Shown here piece after piece: positions 49,902 to 59,535 of a stretch of 64,000 nucleotides of DNA. The position numbers and the translations under genes were made by a program. A model generated the notes under the pieces. The model was not told the origin of the DNA, ran no database searches, and worked only from the letters and a program-made list of their open reading frames with translations. This DNA comes from Draconibacterium halophilum (GTDB lineage Bacteria; Bacteroidota; Bacteroidia; Bacteroidales; Prolixibacteraceae), in the NCBI RefSeq assembly GCF_010448835.1, contig NZ_CP048409.1, positions 2,178,001 through 2,242,000 of the forward strand. The letters run 5' to 3'. Position 1 is the stretch's first letter. The number at the start of each line of letters is the position of its first letter.

Positions 49902-51476
49902 TTAAAACTCGGATGTAAAATGGAACTTGATGTCTTTGAATTCATCCTGAGCCATTTGCAAAATAAAAGACGAGTCAGCCATAAACACATCTCGACCAAT
50001 TTTATCTTTTGCCATTTTCTGGTGTTTGCGTTTTTTAAATTCGGTTAGCACTTTTTCATCGTCGCACTCAATCCAGCAGGCTTTGTGCATCGAAAGCGGT
50101 TCGAATCGACATTTTGCACCATACTCATGCTCTAAACGATATTGAATTACTTCGAACTGAAGTTGGCCCACAGTCCCGATGATTTTTCGCCCGTTAAAAG
50201 CACTGGTAAAAAGCTGAGCAACTCCTTCGTCCATCAACTGATCAACTCCTTTTGCCAGTTGTTTTGATTTCATTGGATCGGCATTTTCTACAAAACGGAA
50301 CATCTCGGGTGAGAAACTTGGCAGGCCTTTAAATGTTAGCTCTTCGCCATCGGTTAAAGTATCGCCGATAATGAAGTTTCCGTTATCCGGAACACCAATA
50401 ATATCTCCCGGGAATGCTTCTTCAACGATCTCTTTTTGCGAGGCCATAAAAGCTGTCGGACTCGAAATACGGAATGATTTACCCAAACGGATATTCTTGT
50501 ACATTTTATTACGTTCGAATTTTCCGGAGCAAATTTTCACAAAAGCAATCCGGCTTCGGTGATTCGGATCGATATTCGCGTGAATTTTAAAAACAAATCC
50601 TGTAAAACCTTTTTCTTCCGGTTTTACCACGCGCTCTTCAGTAGTACTTGGTTGTGGAACCGGCGCAATTTCAACAAACGAATCGAGCAATTCCTGCACC
50701 CCAAAATTATACAGCGCACTACCAAAAAATACCGGTGCCAGTTCTCCCGCCAAATAATCATCGCTATTAAATTCCGGGTAAATACCTTCTACCAGCTCCA
50801 GTTCTTCACGCAGAACATCGGCATCGTCGCCAATGTGGTCTTCCAAGGCAGGGGCCGATATATCTTCAAATTTAATCCGCTCTTCAATCGCTTGAATATC
50901 AGGAGTAAAAAGTTTTAGGCTGCGGTTGAAAATATTGTAAACACCTTTAAAGTCGGGGCCGTTGTTGATGGGCCAACTTAAGGGGCGAACCTTAATTTTC
51001 AGCTGATCTTCAATTTCATCCATCAAAGTAAACGGATCCTGTGCGGGTCGGTCCATTTTATTCACAAAAACGATAACCGGTGTTTTGCGCATCCGGCAAA
51101 CGTTCATCAATTTTTCGGTTTGCGGCTCAACACCTTTTGCTGCATCAATAACAATAATTACACTGTCGACAGCAGTAAGTGTGCGGAAAGTGTCCTCCTG
51201 GAAATCCTGGTGACCCGGTGTATCAAGAATATTGATTTTGTATCCGTTGTACTCGAATCCCATTACCGAAGTAGCTACAGAAATACCACGCTGGCGCTCG
51301 ATTTCCATAAAATCGGAAGTGGCCCCTTTTTTAATTTTGTTGCTTTTTACAGCACCTGCCACACGGATTGCTCCACCAAAAAGAAGCAGTTTCTCGGTTA
51401 AGGTGGTCTTTCCGGCATCCGGGTGACTAACAATTCCAAAGGTGCGACGACGTTGTATTTCTTCTAAAAAACTCAT
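49902..51476 (-). CDS. prfC: peptide chain release factor 3
   Basis: A 524-residue translational GTPase from the ATG at 51476 (MSFLEEIQRRRTFGIVSHPD). G1 SHPDAGKTTLTEKLL, G2 with RQRGISVATS, G3 DTPGHQDF, G4 NKMDRPAQD; then domain II and the C-terminal RF3 domain (GVDQLMDEGVAQLF, TVGQLQFEVIQYRLEHEYG). It recycles RF1/RF2 after peptide release. A 39-codon upstream extension to 51593 would overlap the divergent GNAT start and is not like RF3, so it was rejected. Confidence 0.97.
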   Translation of the reverse strand: MSFLEEIQRRRTFGIVSHPDAGKTTLTEKLLLFGGAIRVAGAVKSNKIKKGATSDFMEIERQRGISVATSVMGFEYNGYKINILDTPGHQDFQEDTFRTLTAVDSVIIVIDAAKGVEPQTEKLMNVCRMRKTPVIVFVNKMDRPAQDPFTLMDEIEDQLKIKVRPLSWPINNGPDFKGVYNIFNRSLKLFTPDIQAIEERIKFEDISAPALEDHIGDDADVLREELELVEGIYPEFNSDDYLAGELAPVFFGSALYNFGVQELLDSFVEIAPVPQPSTTEERVVKPEEKGFTGFVFKIHANIDPNHRSRIAFVKICSGKFERNKMYKNIRLGKSFRISSPTAFMASQKEIVEEAFPGDIIGVPDNGNFIIGDTLTDGEELTFKGLPSFSPEMFRFVENADPMKSKQLAKGVDQLMDEGVAQLFTSAFNGRKIIGTVGQLQFEVIQYRLEHEYGAKCRFEPLSMHKACWIECDDEKVLTEFKKRKHQKMAKDKIGRDVFMADSSFILQMAQDEFKDIKFHFTSEF

Positions 51477-51591
51477 TTGCTTATCGTATATATAATGCGG
51501 CCGCAAAAATAGGAAAGATATTTTAAACAATCTTATAAAACAGAAAGAGCTGTTCGGTGTTAGTGTTTTAAATACGAAAAGATACTGTTTC

Positions 51592-52128
51592 ATGAACTTG
51601 ATAGGTGTAGAAGCACAAAATTTTGAAGCTTATAAAAACAATCTGGTGAGTTTGTATATCGACACATTTTCATCAGGTAAAAGCTTTCAATATCATAGCG
51701 AGGAAGAAACGGCAGCCTACCTTCAATCGATTTTTAATGTGGGATATGGAGTTTTTGCCATGGAGGAAAATAAAATTGTCGGTGCTATTTTACTTACGCC
51801 CTTAAGTTTCGACCGCCGGCTTCCGGAAGAAATTGCTCGGGAGTATGCTATAAATCGTTCGGTTTACGTGGCAGAAATGATGGTGGAAAAATCAAAACAA
51901 GGGCAGGGAATTGGAAAAAAGTTGCTGAATCATTTTTTGGAAAATGCAGATCGAAACAAATATAACCACGCTTTTATAAGAGTTTGGATAGAAAATGAAA
52001 CTGCTGTTTCCTTGTACAAAAAAATGGGTTTCGAGATTTGTGCAAAACTGGTTCAACCCAAATTGTTAGCCGACAAAAGCGCTATTTTCGATTTTGAAAA
52101 GGTTTATCTGCAACAGCGGCTTTGCTAG
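51592..52128 (+). CDS. GNAT family N-acetyltransferase
   Basis: A 178-residue protein of the GNAT fold, with the acetyl-CoA pyrophosphate loop in MVEKSKQGQGIGKKLLNHFL (Q-x-x-G-x-G/A) and the C-terminal SLYKKMGFEI strand-helix common to the family. The N-terminal part (NNLVSLYIDTFSSGKSFQYH) resembles uncharacterised acetyltransferases, so the acceptor cannot be named. Divergent from prfC with about 115 nt between starts. Confidence 0.88.
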   Translation: MNLIGVEAQNFEAYKNNLVSLYIDTFSSGKSFQYHSEEETAAYLQSIFNVGYGVFAMEENKIVGAILLTPLSFDRRLPEEIAREYAINRSVYVAEMMVEKSKQGQGIGKKLLNHFLENADRNKYNHAFIRVWIENETAVSLYKKMGFEICAKLVQPKLLADKSAIFDFEKVYLQQRLC

Positions 52129-52243
52129 TTTTTTTTTGATTATTATTTATCAATAACTTAAACAATTTTAATCTTCGATTTGCTATAAGCTGACTATATT
52201 CGTTATTATTTTGAAATCCGATTTTTGAAGAACACCATAGATT

Positions 52244-54349
52244 ATGAATGATTTGATAGCCCATACAATAGATCTTGTTAACGGAGACCGAGAAAGTAAA
52301 AAAGCTGAAATCCGCGATTACTTTATAAAAACATATTCGCTCGACGAAAAACTTTACGAGCACTTAAAAAACGACGAAGCATTTTTTCGTAGAGCAGATC
52401 CGCTGCGACATCCGCTAATTTTTTATTACGGCCATACTGCTGTATTCTTTATCAATAAACTGATATTGGCTAAAATGATTGATCATCGTATAAACTCCCA
52501 TTTCGAGTCGATTTTTGCCATTGGAGTGGACGAAATGAGTTGGGATGATTTAAACGAATCGAATTACGATTGGCCTACCGTAAAAGAGGTGTTCGAATAC
52601 CGCCAGAAAGTGAAAGATGTAGTATTAAATGTGATCGATTCCACTTCTCTGACTCTGCCCATTAACTGGGAGAATCCGTTTTGGATAATCATGATGGGGA
52701 TTGAACACGAGCGCATTCATATCGAAACTTCGTCGGTGCTGATGAGGCAATTGCCGCTGGAATTTCTGAAACCCAATGTTTTCGACGTGCCATGCAAGGA
52801 ATCGGGCGATGCACCTGAGAACCTCATGTTAAATGTTGAAGGAGGAAAAGTGATAATTGGAAAGCCTTATGATCATCGTTTTTACGGCTGGGATGTTGAA
52901 TACGGCGAACACAAGGTTGAGGTTGATGCTTTTAAAGCTTCGGAATTTCTTATCTCGAATGGTGAGTTTCTTGAGTTTATTAATGATGGTGGATACAAAA
53001 CGGAAGAATACTGGACAGAGGAAGGCTGGAGTTGGTATCAATATCAGAAAGCAGAATTTCCATTGTTTTGGAGAAAAACAGCAGATAAATACTTTCTGCG
53101 GCTTTTTGATCAGGAAATTGAAATGCCCTGGGACTGGCCGACAGAACTGAATTACCTGGAAGCAAAAGCATTTGCTAACTGGAAAACAAAACAAACAGGT
53201 AAAACTTATCGCTTGCCAACCGAAGCGGAGTGGTATTGTTTGGCAGAACAAAACGAGATAACCGATGATAATTATGCTACAGTGCAGGCAAATATCGGAT
53301 TGGAAAAGTATGTGTCGCCATGTCCGGTAAATCAATTTAAGCAGGGCGATTTTTACGATATTATCGGAAATGTGTGGCAGTGGACCGAAACACCGGTTAC
53401 CGGTTATCCCGGGTTTAAAGTGCACCCTTTATACGACGATTTTTCAACCCCAACTTTTGATGGGAAGCACAATATGATTAAAGGAGGTTCTTGGATTTCA
53501 ACAGGAAACGAAGCTACATGGCACGCGCGTTATGCTTTCCGCAGGCATTTTTATCAGCATGCCGGATTCCGGCTGGTGGAATCTGAAAACCCGCTGACTA
53601 TTCGGAACGATTCTTATGAAACGGATTCGGAAGTAGCGCGGTCGTGTGAATTCAATTACGGAAATCCGGTTTTAGGATTTGATAATTTTCCAATAAGTAT
53701 TGCTGAAATCTGCAAGCAATATTCCGGCGACCAAAATTCGCTAAAACTTCTCGATTTAAATTGCGATACCGGAAGGACAGCCTTCGAATTGTCCAATTCT
53801 TTTAAGCAGATAACAGCACTTGATTTTTCAGCGCGTTTTATCCGAATGGCGATTCAATTGCAGGAGCAGGGCTTTATTCGATACATTACTAAAGACGAAG
53901 GTGAGTTGGTGCATTATAGCGATGTGCAATTATCAGAGCATGGATTGAACCCAAAAGGTAACCTACAGTTTATGCAGGCCGATGCCAACAATCTGAAGCC
54001 AATTTATACCGGTTATGATGTTATTTTAGCCATTAATTTATTGGAAGAGCTGTATAACCCGAAACAATTTTTGTCAACAATTCACGAGCGTTTAAATGTT
54101 GGTGGGATTTTTATTCTCGGTTCTACTTACGACTGGGAGAAGAACGGAATAAAACGAGAGAATTGGCCCGGCGCATTTAAAAAAGATGGTGAGCCGGTTA
54201 CCTCATTCGAAGGCATAAAGGCGCTGTTTCAGGATAATTTTGAATTGGTGAAAGAACCGCAAAATCTGCCTGCAGCGAAAACTGTTTCTTCCCGTAAAAT
54301 TGAAGTATCCGTGGTTGAAATTACGATATGGAAAAAACGAACGAAATAA
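52244..54349 (+). CDS. ovoA: bifunctional ovothiol synthase OvoA
   Basis: A 701-residue three-part protein. N-terminal DinB-like domain (about 20-190) with the iron-binding HxxxHxE: H155, H159, E161 in GIEHERIHIETS. Middle formylglycine-generating-enzyme-like sulfoxide synthase domain (about 195-455; GNVWQWTETPVTGYPGF, IKGGSWISTGNEATWHARYA, and HAGFRLV). C-terminal SAM methyltransferase (about 480-700; LLDLNCDTGRTAFELS). OvoA joins cysteine to C5 of histidine, and the methyltransferase makes the N-methyl group of ovothiol A. Ovothiols scavenge peroxides. It is alone, without an adjacent beta-lyase OvoB. Confidence 0.9.
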   Translation: MNDLIAHTIDLVNGDRESKKAEIRDYFIKTYSLDEKLYEHLKNDEAFFRRADPLRHPLIFYYGHTAVFFINKLILAKMIDHRINSHFESIFAIGVDEMSWDDLNESNYDWPTVKEVFEYRQKVKDVVLNVIDSTSLTLPINWENPFWIIMMGIEHERIHIETSSVLMRQLPLEFLKPNVFDVPCKESGDAPENLMLNVEGGKVIIGKPYDHRFYGWDVEYGEHKVEVDAFKASEFLISNGEFLEFINDGGYKTEEYWTEEGWSWYQYQKAEFPLFWRKTADKYFLRLFDQEIEMPWDWPTELNYLEAKAFANWKTKQTGKTYRLPTEAEWYCLAEQNEITDDNYATVQANIGLEKYVSPCPVNQFKQGDFYDIIGNVWQWTETPVTGYPGFKVHPLYDDFSTPTFDGKHNMIKGGSWISTGNEATWHARYAFRRHFYQHAGFRLVESENPLTIRNDSYETDSEVARSCEFNYGNPVLGFDNFPISIAEICKQYSGDQNSLKLLDLNCDTGRTAFELSNSFKQITALDFSARFIRMAIQLQEQGFIRYITKDEGELVHYSDVQLSEHGLNPKGNLQFMQADANNLKPIYTGYDVILAINLLEELYNPKQFLSTIHERLNVGGIFILGSTYDWEKNGIKRENWPGAFKKDGEPVTSFEGIKALFQDNFELVKEPQNLPAAKTVSSRKIEVSVVEITIWKKRTK

Positions 54350-54358
54350 GTTTAACTA

Positions 54359-55477
54359 CTAATTTCGTTTTGGCTTTTTCACATCTTTAAAAGAATCAGA
54401 AATGTGTTTCCAGTAATCTTTATGAAATTTTACATCCGATTTACCAAGGATATCATGATAAGTTTTTGGCTCATCATCCGGATGGAAGATTTTCAGGTCC
54501 ATATCTTCGTACAAAGCTGAAACTTCGGGGTGAAACTGAACGGCAAAAACATGCGGGTAGGTGCTATGTACAATTCCTTCAATAATTTTTCCGTCAGGCG
54601 ATAAACAGGTTACTTCCAATCCTTTTCCCAGTTTTTCAATGGCTTGGTGGTGACTGCTGCATATGCGGGGAGTAGCTTTTTTCGATATTTTTATGGCCGT
54701 TCCAAAAAACGGGTTGTCAGTAAATTGTATGGTATGCAGGTTAATGCCCATAAAAAGCGAATCATCCTCAATTAATTGCCAGTAGTTGCGGTGCATGTTG
54801 GCACGGCCAATGGCAACGGTTTCTTTGGGTGTTTCGGCATGGTAGATTTCAGCGGGAATGTCCTGGATCATTGTGCCGCCGGTTCCTACATTCATGGTTT
54901 GCATGCCCAGGCAAAACCCGGTAACCACATAATCGGGGCGTTCTGCCAGGAATGGTTTAAACGATTCGTTTTGGTAGCCTCCCAGCAAGTGAAATATAAA
55001 AGTAGATTCATAATAATGACGTGCAGGTGTGTATACGCCACATTTTGTATTCTCCTCACCGTAAATGGCCGGAGGAATATCGGCACCACCAAAAAATATA
55101 ATCCCGATTGAATTGTCGAAAACCTTTTTCAGCTGGGCGGTAACATCATTTTCCTGAAATAAATTCGTTTCGTTCAGCTCGCCGGTAATTTCGTGCAGAA
55201 AAAAATTGTCGAGCTTGTTTTCTTCAATGTAATCCTGTGTTTCTGAAAAATCGGTTGTTTGTCCTTCGTAATAAACACCCACAAATTTCACCTTGTTTTT
55301 ATTTACTTTCAGGATATTGTGATCAGTAAGGTATTGAATGGTTTTTATACGATGCACCGACGGATCGCAAAGAATAATGTATTTTTTGCGGGTATTAAAA
55401 TCGGTATCGAAGAAATGTTGCGCAAACGAAGTGTTAACCACCAGAAACGCAATCAGAAGTAATAACAGTTTTTTCAT
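54359..55477 (-). CDS. exported class-I glutamine-amidotransferase-like protein (peptidase C26 type)
   Basis: A 372-residue protein with a signal peptide (LLLLLIAFLVVNTSFAQ) and a GATase-I fold: nucleophile C189 in VVTGFCLGMQTMN, H316/E318 in FAVQFHPEVS, and GTGGTMIQDIP, resembling gamma-glutamyl-gamma-aminobutyrate hydrolases. The signal peptide is unusual for this mostly cytoplasmic fold, so the substrate is probably a periplasmic gamma-glutamyl compound. Tail-to-tail with ovoA, 9 nt apart. Confidence 0.82.
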   Translation of the reverse strand: MKKLLLLLIAFLVVNTSFAQHFFDTDFNTRKKYIILCDPSVHRIKTIQYLTDHNILKVNKNKVKFVGVYYEGQTTDFSETQDYIEENKLDNFFLHEITGELNETNLFQENDVTAQLKKVFDNSIGIIFFGGADIPPAIYGEENTKCGVYTPARHYYESTFIFHLLGGYQNESFKPFLAERPDYVVTGFCLGMQTMNVGTGGTMIQDIPAEIYHAETPKETVAIGRANMHRNYWQLIEDDSLFMGINLHTIQFTDNPFFGTAIKISKKATPRICSSHHQAIEKLGKGLEVTCLSPDGKIIEGIVHSTYPHVFAVQFHPEVSALYEDMDLKIFHPDDEPKTYHDILGKSDVKFHKDYWKHISDSFKDVKKPKRN

Positions 55478-55701
55478 TTCATTATCATTTTAAATTACCA
55501 ATTGTACTCGGTGGAACTCGCGAAAAATAATCCTTCTGTACTAAAAACCTTTTACATCCGCGTTTCATGAAATAAAATTAATTAATTTTTTTATCCATAA
55601 TTTTTCATCACCAAAATTAAAAGATTGCTGCTGCCCGCAATGCTTTATTTACCGTATTTAAATAAAACATAATTTAGGCAGTACACATCCTATAAACTTT
55701 G

Positions 55702-55709
55702 TACATTTG
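55702..55709 (+). promoter_or_regulatory. -7 box for the prohibitin-family gene
   Basis: TACATTTG is a perfect TAnnTTTG box, 27 nt before the ATG at 55737. It overlaps a TTG at 55707 that could be read as an upstream start, which argues against that start. Confidence 0.55.
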
Positions 55710-55736
55710 CCTAATCATATTAAAAGAAAAAAGGTT

Positions 55737-56555
55737 ATGAAGTTCAATTTAAAATCAACTTATCTGGTAGTAGGTGTTGTTGTTGTAATTGTTTTGCTGC
55801 TTTTTGGCGGCCGAATGTTTCTAATTCTCGATGCTGGAGAGCGTGGAGTGCTTTTTAAACCATATACCTCGGGTTTAGATAAGGAAAATATTTATGGAGA
55901 AGGTTTTCATATAATTGCTCCCTGGAATAAAATGTACATATTTCCTGTACGTGAGCAACAACGAGATGAACCAATGGATGTATTGGATAAAAGTGGTTTA
56001 TCTGTTAGCATGGACATTACCGTGCGTTTTAACCCGATATTTAATGAGATTGGATTCTTGTACGAACAGTTCGGAATTAACTACATAAATGTATTGGTTA
56101 TTCCTGAAGTTCGTTCAACCGTGCGACAAGTTGCCGGGCGCTACACTGCCGAAGAAATATATTCAACCAAAAGGGCAGAAGTAGAACAGGCAATTATTGA
56201 TGAAACACGCGAAGTACTAGGTGAAAACTATATTCAAATGAAAGCTTTGTTGATTCGTTCCATTAATTTACCCGAGCAAATTAAATCGGCTATTGAAAGC
56301 AAATTGAAGCAGGAACAAGAAGCATTGGCTTATGAATACCGATTGAAAAGGGAAACTTCGGAAGCAGAACGTCGTCGTATTGAAGCAGATGGTATTGCGG
56401 CTTATAACCGAATTATTGATGCCAGTTTAACCGATGCGATCCTAACTCAACGAGGAATTGAGGCAACAACATCTCTGGCAGAATCGCCCAATTCAAAAGT
56501 TATTGTTATTGGTAGCGGAAAAGACGGACTGCCTATTATCTTAGGAAATAATTAG
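55737..56555 (+). CDS. prohibitin / SPFH family membrane protein
   Basis: From the ATG at 55737, 272 residues: one N-terminal membrane span (TYLVVGVVVVIVLLLFGGRMF), the SPFH/Band-7 domain (about 20-200; DAGERGVLFKPYTSG, GEGFHIIAPW, QQRDEPMDVLDKSGL, VDITVRF-like strand) and a C-terminal coiled coil (SKLKQEQEALAYEYRLKRET, then RRRIEADGIAAYNRII). Prohibitin-like proteins form large rings in the inner membrane and guard membrane proteases. No FtsH gene is nearby. Confidence 0.92.
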   Translation: MKFNLKSTYLVVGVVVVIVLLLFGGRMFLILDAGERGVLFKPYTSGLDKENIYGEGFHIIAPWNKMYIFPVREQQRDEPMDVLDKSGLSVSMDITVRFNPIFNEIGFLYEQFGINYINVLVIPEVRSTVRQVAGRYTAEEIYSTKRAEVEQAIIDETREVLGENYIQMKALLIRSINLPEQIKSAIESKLKQEQEALAYEYRLKRETSEAERRRIEADGIAAYNRIIDASLTDAILTQRGIEATTSLAESPNSKVIVIGSGKDGLPIILGNN

Positions 56556-56634
56556 AAATTTTATAATAGTTGAAAAGCGAGCTGGTTTTTACCGGCTCGT
56601 TTTAGTTACGGGAAAAGTGCGCTAAAATTGATAG

Positions 56635-56706
56635 ACCCCCTGTCGCTTCTTCGGCGCTCCTGTCCCCCTCTAGGGGGACAATCGGAACAAAGTGACGATA
56701 GGGGGT
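56635..56706. repeat. interspersed imperfect palindrome
   Basis: Ends CCCCCTGTCGC and GTGACGATAGGGGG are imperfect inverses, with CCCCCTCTAGGGGG in the middle. A common Bacteroidetes intergenic repeat type. Confidence 0.5.
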
Positions 56707-56736
56707 GAAGAAAAACTAAAGAGAGAATTATTAACG

Positions 56737-57219
56737 ATGAAAAAAATCAGAAATCCCTGGAAAGAACCTAAAAATATCGGTGAATACAATTGTTTTGCAT
56801 GTTCGCCTTACAATAGTTCTGGGTTGCAGCTCGAGTTCTGGGAAAACCACGACGAACTAATTACAAAATGGAATCCGGAACGTAGTTATGAAGGATGGAT
56901 TGGTGTTTTACACGGTGGAATTCAGGCTACCTTACTTGATGAAATTGGAGGCTGGTTAGTGATGGTAAAATTGAAAACTGCCGGCGTAACCAGCAACATG
57001 CAGGTAAGCTATTTAAAACCGGTAAAAGTCTCAAAAGGTGAGGTAACCGTGAAAGGAAAACTGGAATCGGTAGAGGGACGAATTGCAAAAATCAGTGCAT
57101 CACTTTATGATGGTGATGGTGAAGAGTGTGCAAAAGCTGAACTTTCGTACTTTGTATTTCCTGAGAATATTGCCAAAGCACGCTACCAATACCCTGGTAT
57201 TGACGCATTTTATGATTAA
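56737..57219 (+). CDS. PaaI-type hotdog thioesterase
   Basis: From the ATG at 56737, 160 residues. The hotdog core is visible as GWIGVLHGGIQATLLDEIGG (the HGG-x-x-x-x-x-D/E active-site pattern), VTSNMQVSYLKPVKVSKGEV and a final strand AKAELSYFVF. An N-terminal CFACSPYNSSGLQLEF matches the CFGCG-type entry seen in small acyl-CoA thioesterases. It should hydrolyse an acyl-CoA. The longer start at 56692 lies in a repeat and was rejected. Confidence 0.85.
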   Translation: MKKIRNPWKEPKNIGEYNCFACSPYNSSGLQLEFWENHDELITKWNPERSYEGWIGVLHGGIQATLLDEIGGWLVMVKLKTAGVTSNMQVSYLKPVKVSKGEVTVKGKLESVEGRIAKISASLYDGDGEECAKAELSYFVFPENIAKARYQYPGIDAFYD

Positions 57220-57267
57220 ATCATCTGCCGCCACTGCTAAGCAATAAAGAATTGATATGTTTATTCT

Positions 57268-57444
57268 TTATTCTTCCAGTTCGTCGATATCAGAAGAATA
57301 GTCAAGCAAATCTTCATCCTCGAACTCGTCGTAGATTGTTAATCTTTGTTTAGAACTTTTGTCACGCGAACCAGCGTACTTTTTTTGTTTTCGGTCGAAT
57401 TTGTCTAATTCGGGGAGACGGTTTTTGTTTACTTTCTTTTTCAT
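57268..57444 (-). CDS. 58-aa charged protein
   Basis: A short gene with a bipolar composition: a strongly basic first half (MKKKVNKNRLPELDKFDRKQ, then KKYAGSRDKSSKQR) and a strongly acidic second half (IYDEFEDEDLLDYSSDIDELEE). The ATG is at 57444 and TAA at 57268-57270. The codon pattern looks protein-like over the full length, and the frame is flanked by non-coding DNA. I recognise no named family. The layout resembles small basic-acidic proteins that bind nucleic acid or ribosomes, which is only a guess. It is divergent from the OmpA-type gene. Confidence 0.72.
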   Translation of the reverse strand: MKKKVNKNRLPELDKFDRKQKKYAGSRDKSSKQRLTIYDEFEDEDLLDYSSDIDELEE

Positions 57445-57585
57445 CACGTCAGCAAACCAATGTAATTAATAATTAAATCGTTAGAATAAATAATTTTCGC
57501 AGGCAAAATAAAAAAAAATAGATAAAACAATTCTGTCGTTTATTATTTTTATAAAATTGTAGTGTTATACGGAAGCAATTGTAAT

Positions 57586-59502
57586 ATGTTATCGATAAAT
57601 AGATTGAAAAATATTATTTTACTACTTGTTTGTACTACTTTTTGGATTGGTGCACAGGCTCAGGATTCAAAACGTTCGGATAAGTTATTTGAAGAAGCCC
57701 GAAAGTATTATGTTGATGATAACTACCCGGCGGCGATTGAAACATCGAATAAGCTTTTAAAAAAAGATCCCGAGTATGCCAATGCGCACCTCTTATTAGC
57801 CGAAATTTACAAAGACATTGATTCAACCCGATTGGAAATAAAACACTTAACAAAAGCCGTTGAATTTGATGATAATCCGCTGATTGATTTTAGGTTAGCA
57901 GAGTCATTTTATAAGTTGGGCATGTATTCTGAAGCGCTCAGCTTTTACGAAAAATACAAGGAGAACAAGAATATCCCGGAGAAGCGGCAATTTTTATTGG
58001 CCTGTAAAATTGCCAGTTGCCGTTTTGCCATAAACAGCATTCAAAATCCGGTAGCTTTTGAACCCACCAATTTGGGCGATCAGATAAATACCTCGAACGA
58101 TGAATACTGGCCAACGCTGTCGTTAGATGGGAAGCATTTGGTTTTTACGCGTTTACTGAAAGGTAATGGCCGGCCCCAGGAAGATTTTTTTATGGCGGAG
58201 ATCGATTCGTTTAACTGGGACAATGCCGTGCCAATGAGCGAGGTAAATACTCGGGACAATGAAGGCGCACAAACTTTATCAGCCGATGCGAAAATACTAT
58301 TCTTTACCGCTTGTAATCGTGAGGACGGTTTGGGAAGTTGCGATATTTATTTCTCGCGATTGGAAAATGGTAAATGGACCGAGCCACAAAATGCCGGAGC
58401 ACCTTTAAACACTGCATCATGGGAAGGACAACCTTCGCTGTCGTCGGATAATCGTTACCTTTATTTTTCAAGTAACCGAAGTGGCGGAAAAGGGCAAAAA
58501 GATATCTGGCGAATTGCTTTCAACGGTTTTGCAGATAATGAAAAACCGGAATGGGGAAAGCCGGAAAACATGGAAGCGCTGAATACATCAGGCGACGAAA
58601 TTTCGCCTTTTATTCATGCCAATAACCATAACTTTTACTTTGCTTCCGATACGCATGTTGGTATGGGAGGACTGGACCTGTTTACTGCCCACATTAACGA
58701 CAATGGGCAGGTAGAAGACCTGAAAAATATGGGCTACCCGATAAACACCTACAAAGATGATATGGGGCTCACAATCAGTTCGATTGGAGATGTTGCCTAT
58801 TTTTCATCGGCACGAGAATCGGATAACGGACTCGATATATTCTCATTTAATCTCGATCGTGGTTTGCAGCCGCGTCCTGTTACTTATATAAAGGCTAAAG
58901 TTACAAACAGGGCGACTTCAGCTCCGGTTATGGCCGATATCGAACTGCTTAATCTCAATTCGGCTGTAAGTGATCCACGCGTTGAAAGGGCGGATGAAAA
59001 GGGCCAGATTATGCTGGCTTTGCCTGTAGGGCGTAATTATGCGTTTAATGTTTCTGAGGACGGATTTATGTTTTATTCGCACTCGATGCGACTGGCTGAT
59101 GAAAATTCCTTAACTGAGCCGTTTATTCTGAATATTGAGCTTGAGCCGATAGAAGTTGGCGCAGAAATGGATTTGTACAATATTTATTATGAAACCGATT
59201 CGTTTGCCATTCTTCCTGAATCGGAACCTGAACTACAAAAACTGGTCAAATTTCTTATAAATAATGGTGGTTTAAAAGTGGAGATTCAGGGACACACCGA
59301 TAGCTCGGGTAACGCGGAAAACAACCTTGAACTTTCTAAATTGAGGGCAAAATCGGTGATAGATTATTTGTCTGAAAATGGCATTTCAATCGATCGTTTA
59401 CAATCGGAAGGATATGGCGATACAAAACCTGTGGCTACCAACGAAACAGTTGAAGGGCGCCGGTTAAATCGTAGAACGACCATTAAAATTGTTGCCAAAT
59501 AG
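57586..59502 (+). CDS. OmpA family protein with TPR and PD40 repeats
   Basis: From the ATG at 57586, 638 residues: signal peptide (ending GAQAQ), TPR-like helices (about 25-120; YYVDDNYPAAIETSNKLLKK), WD40-like PD40 beta-propeller strands (about 180-410; DGKHLVFTRLLKGNGRP, SSDNRYLYFSSNRSGGKGQK), a carboxypeptidase-regulatory-like strand domain, and a C-terminal OmpA peptidoglycan-binding domain (VEIQGHTDSSGNAENNLELS, then LRAKSVIDYL, RRTTIKIV). This architecture is typical of PorE/Type-9-secretion-related or gliding proteins in Bacteroidetes, but the precise role is not set by sequence. Confidence 0.9.
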   Translation: MLSINRLKNIILLLVCTTFWIGAQAQDSKRSDKLFEEARKYYVDDNYPAAIETSNKLLKKDPEYANAHLLLAEIYKDIDSTRLEIKHLTKAVEFDDNPLIDFRLAESFYKLGMYSEALSFYEKYKENKNIPEKRQFLLACKIASCRFAINSIQNPVAFEPTNLGDQINTSNDEYWPTLSLDGKHLVFTRLLKGNGRPQEDFFMAEIDSFNWDNAVPMSEVNTRDNEGAQTLSADAKILFFTACNREDGLGSCDIYFSRLENGKWTEPQNAGAPLNTASWEGQPSLSSDNRYLYFSSNRSGGKGQKDIWRIAFNGFADNEKPEWGKPENMEALNTSGDEISPFIHANNHNFYFASDTHVGMGGLDLFTAHINDNGQVEDLKNMGYPINTYKDDMGLTISSIGDVAYFSSARESDNGLDIFSFNLDRGLQPRPVTYIKAKVTNRATSAPVMADIELLNLNSAVSDPRVERADEKGQIMLALPVGRNYAFNVSEDGFMFYSHSMRLADENSLTEPFILNIELEPIEVGAEMDLYNIYYETDSFAILPESEPELQKLVKFLINNGGLKVEIQGHTDSSGNAENNLELSKLRAKSVIDYLSENGISIDRLQSEGYGDTKPVATNETVEGRRLNRRTTIKIVAK

Positions 59503-59535
59503 CGTTTTTGATACCAGTTTGTTTCTGAAAACTAC

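Noticed and set aside
51477..51593. 39-codon upstream extension of RF3
   Set aside because: It is hydrophobic, unlike any RF3, and overlaps the divergent GNAT start. MSFLEEI at 51476 is the usual RF3 beginning.
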